NCBI GenBank assembly: GCA_902559415.1
Contig: CACEHW010000004.1
Span: 1-57,552, forward strand
Length of the DNA: 57,552 nt
Direction of reading: 5' to 3'
Source of the DNA: an uncultured Fidelibacterota bacterium
Lineage (GTDB): Bacteria; Fidelibacterota; Marinisomatia; Marinisomatales; UBA1611
The notes below the pieces were generated by a model. That model was not told the DNA's origin and did no database searches. It worked only from the letters and a program-made list of their open reading frames with translations. The position numbers and the translations under genes are program-made. Below are positions 56,575 through 57,552 of the stretch, one piece after another; positions within the stretch are counted from its first letter, which is position 1; each line of letters starts with the position of its first letter.

Positions 56575-57552
56575 TTATTTAATATATAAAATTTTCTTTA
56601 ATTGACTTTTTGAAGAATTACTAATACGTAAAAAATATAATCCAGAAGGATGACTCTCTGCATTCCAAGTAGTATGAAAGCTACTTGTATTAGATACTAT
56701 TATTGGTATGTTTGATATATTTCTACCATTTATATCAAATATATTAATACTTAATCCACTCTCTAAAATATTTTCAACATTAAGATGAATAAATGAATTA
56801 AATGGATTTGGAAAAGGCATTTTCAATGTAGCACCTGTAGGAATCATCGAAGGTTCACTATTAATGCCTAATTCACTTATATAAAGTTCATTTATAATGG
56901 TCTTGGCTAATAAAGGTTTTTGAGAGGGGACTACAACGAATTGGCAATAGCTACTATTTATAGAACTATTAGTTTCACCAATAAAAGTAATAACTTGTTC
57001 TTCTCCCGGCGCGAGTTCTACAAACCCATTTTGATTATCGAACCAATTAAATTCTTCTGAAAACTCATAACTAAAAATATCAGAAATAGAACCCTCATTT
57101 TTTAACGTAAATGATATTGAAGCATTACCTTCAGGAAGAAAAATACAAGGGCCAGATTCATAACCTTCATTCATATTAATTGAAAGGTCATGAGTTAATA
57201 CACTAAAAGCAATTGGATATAAACTTGGAATTCTATTTGCCCTATAAACAGCACATATTGGTTCACATAAATTATAGTTCCCCCTCCATACCTCCTCTCC
57301 ATTACTACTCACTTCTATGGAAGTACCATTCCCGCCAACAGTTGTAATTAAATAATTCCCATTATCAAGTTTTTGAGCATTTCCAGATGCAAAACCAAAT
57401 AAATTTTCTGGTAAAGAATACTGCCAAACAATTGAAGATTGATTCTGATTAATTTCTATTTCTAGCGCTCTAGAAATTGGATAATCAGTCCCGAGGAATA
57501 CTTCACTTAAATTCCCATTATCAAATGTAACAATATTCCCATTATCAAGTCT
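56575..57552 (-). CDS. Arylsulfotransferase (ASST)-like secreted protein with T9SS-type C-terminal domain, partial (5' end beyond window)
   Basis: ORF track starts at an internal GTG (57312). The same frame stays open to the right edge: RLDNGNIVTFDNGNLSEVFLGTDYPISRALEIEINQNQSSIVWQYSLPENLFGFASGNAQKLDNGNYLITTVGGNGTSIEVSSNGEEVWRGNYN...; C-terminal LKMPFPNPFNSFIHLNVENILESGLSINIFDINGR. Confidence 0.82.
   Translation of the reverse strand, partial: RLDNGNIVTFDNGNLSEVFLGTDYPISRALEIEINQNQSSIVWQYSLPENLFGFASGNAQKLDNGNYLITTVGGNGTSIEVSSNGEEVWRGNYNLCEPICAVYRANRIPSLYPIAFSVLTHDLSINMNEGYESGPCIFLPEGNASISFTLKNEGSISDIFSYEFSEEFNWFDNQNGFVELAPGEEQVITFIGETNSSINSSYCQFVVVPSQKPLLAKTIINELYISELGINSEPSMIPTGATLKMPFPNPFNSFIHLNVENILESGLSINIFDINGRNISNIPIIVSNTSSFHTTWNAESHPSGLYFLRISNSSKSQLKKILYIK

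Noticed and set aside
3098-56820. Recurrent near-identical DNA around AAATGGATTTGGG (near 3100, 18705, 55730, 56805) considered as a dispersed repeat
   Set aside because: It encodes the conserved PNPFNP segment of T9SS-type C-terminal domains; explained by protein conservation.
1-57552. Search for CRISPR arrays, tRNA/rRNA genes, transposases, integrases, toxin-antitoxin or classic defence genes
   Set aside because: None recognised by eye; no regularly spaced repeats and no such protein signatures in the ORFs.

Overview
This is a 57.6-kb, AT-rich, gene-dense bacterial chromosomal segment. Its proteins carry 'YPNPFNP' FlgD-like/T9SS-type C-terminal domains, which suggests Candidatus Marinimicrobia (SAR406) or a related FCB-group lineage; this taxonomy is inferred from protein style, not from a marker gene. 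I saw no rRNA, tRNA, CRISPR array, transposase, integrase or phage gene. Main modules: (a) a TonB receptor / TlpA thioredoxin / FG-GAP-UnbV surface operon (0.4-8.9 kb); (b) a peptidoglycan group, GATase-DacB-LD-carboxypeptidase-SpmAB-APC permease (9-14.6 kb), and a second, mostly lipoprotein peptidoglycan operon (20-24.6 kb); (c) a variant Rieske protein next to a DUF6370-like protein; (d) a DUF2256 / SRPBCC / NUDIX / photolyase-like FAD protein cluster, with a 52-aa DUF2256 gene absent from the ORF track; (e) a PerR-like / rubrerythrin / Fe-S oxidoreductase / DUF3501 operon divergent from a peroxiredoxin; (f) central metabolism (GDH, rpe-lemA-tkt-rpiB); (g) a tandem set of amidohydrolase-fold proteins, two of three modules lacking the HxH metal motif; (h) a divergent locus at 46.7-55.5 kb combining a LolA-like protein, an MMPL exporter, an arylsulfotransferase, a P-loop sulfotransferase, a START-like protein, an outer-membrane barrel and a ketoacyl synthase III. 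Module (h) is the best candidate for an undescribed system, possibly synthesis and export of a sulfated lipid. Annotation corrections from reading the DNA: an EamA gene broken by a C9 homopolymer (28961-28969), a partial arylsulfotransferase-like gene running off the right edge, a partial secreted-protein gene at the left edge, and several likely corrected start codons. All family calls come from motif recognition by eye; no database search was run.
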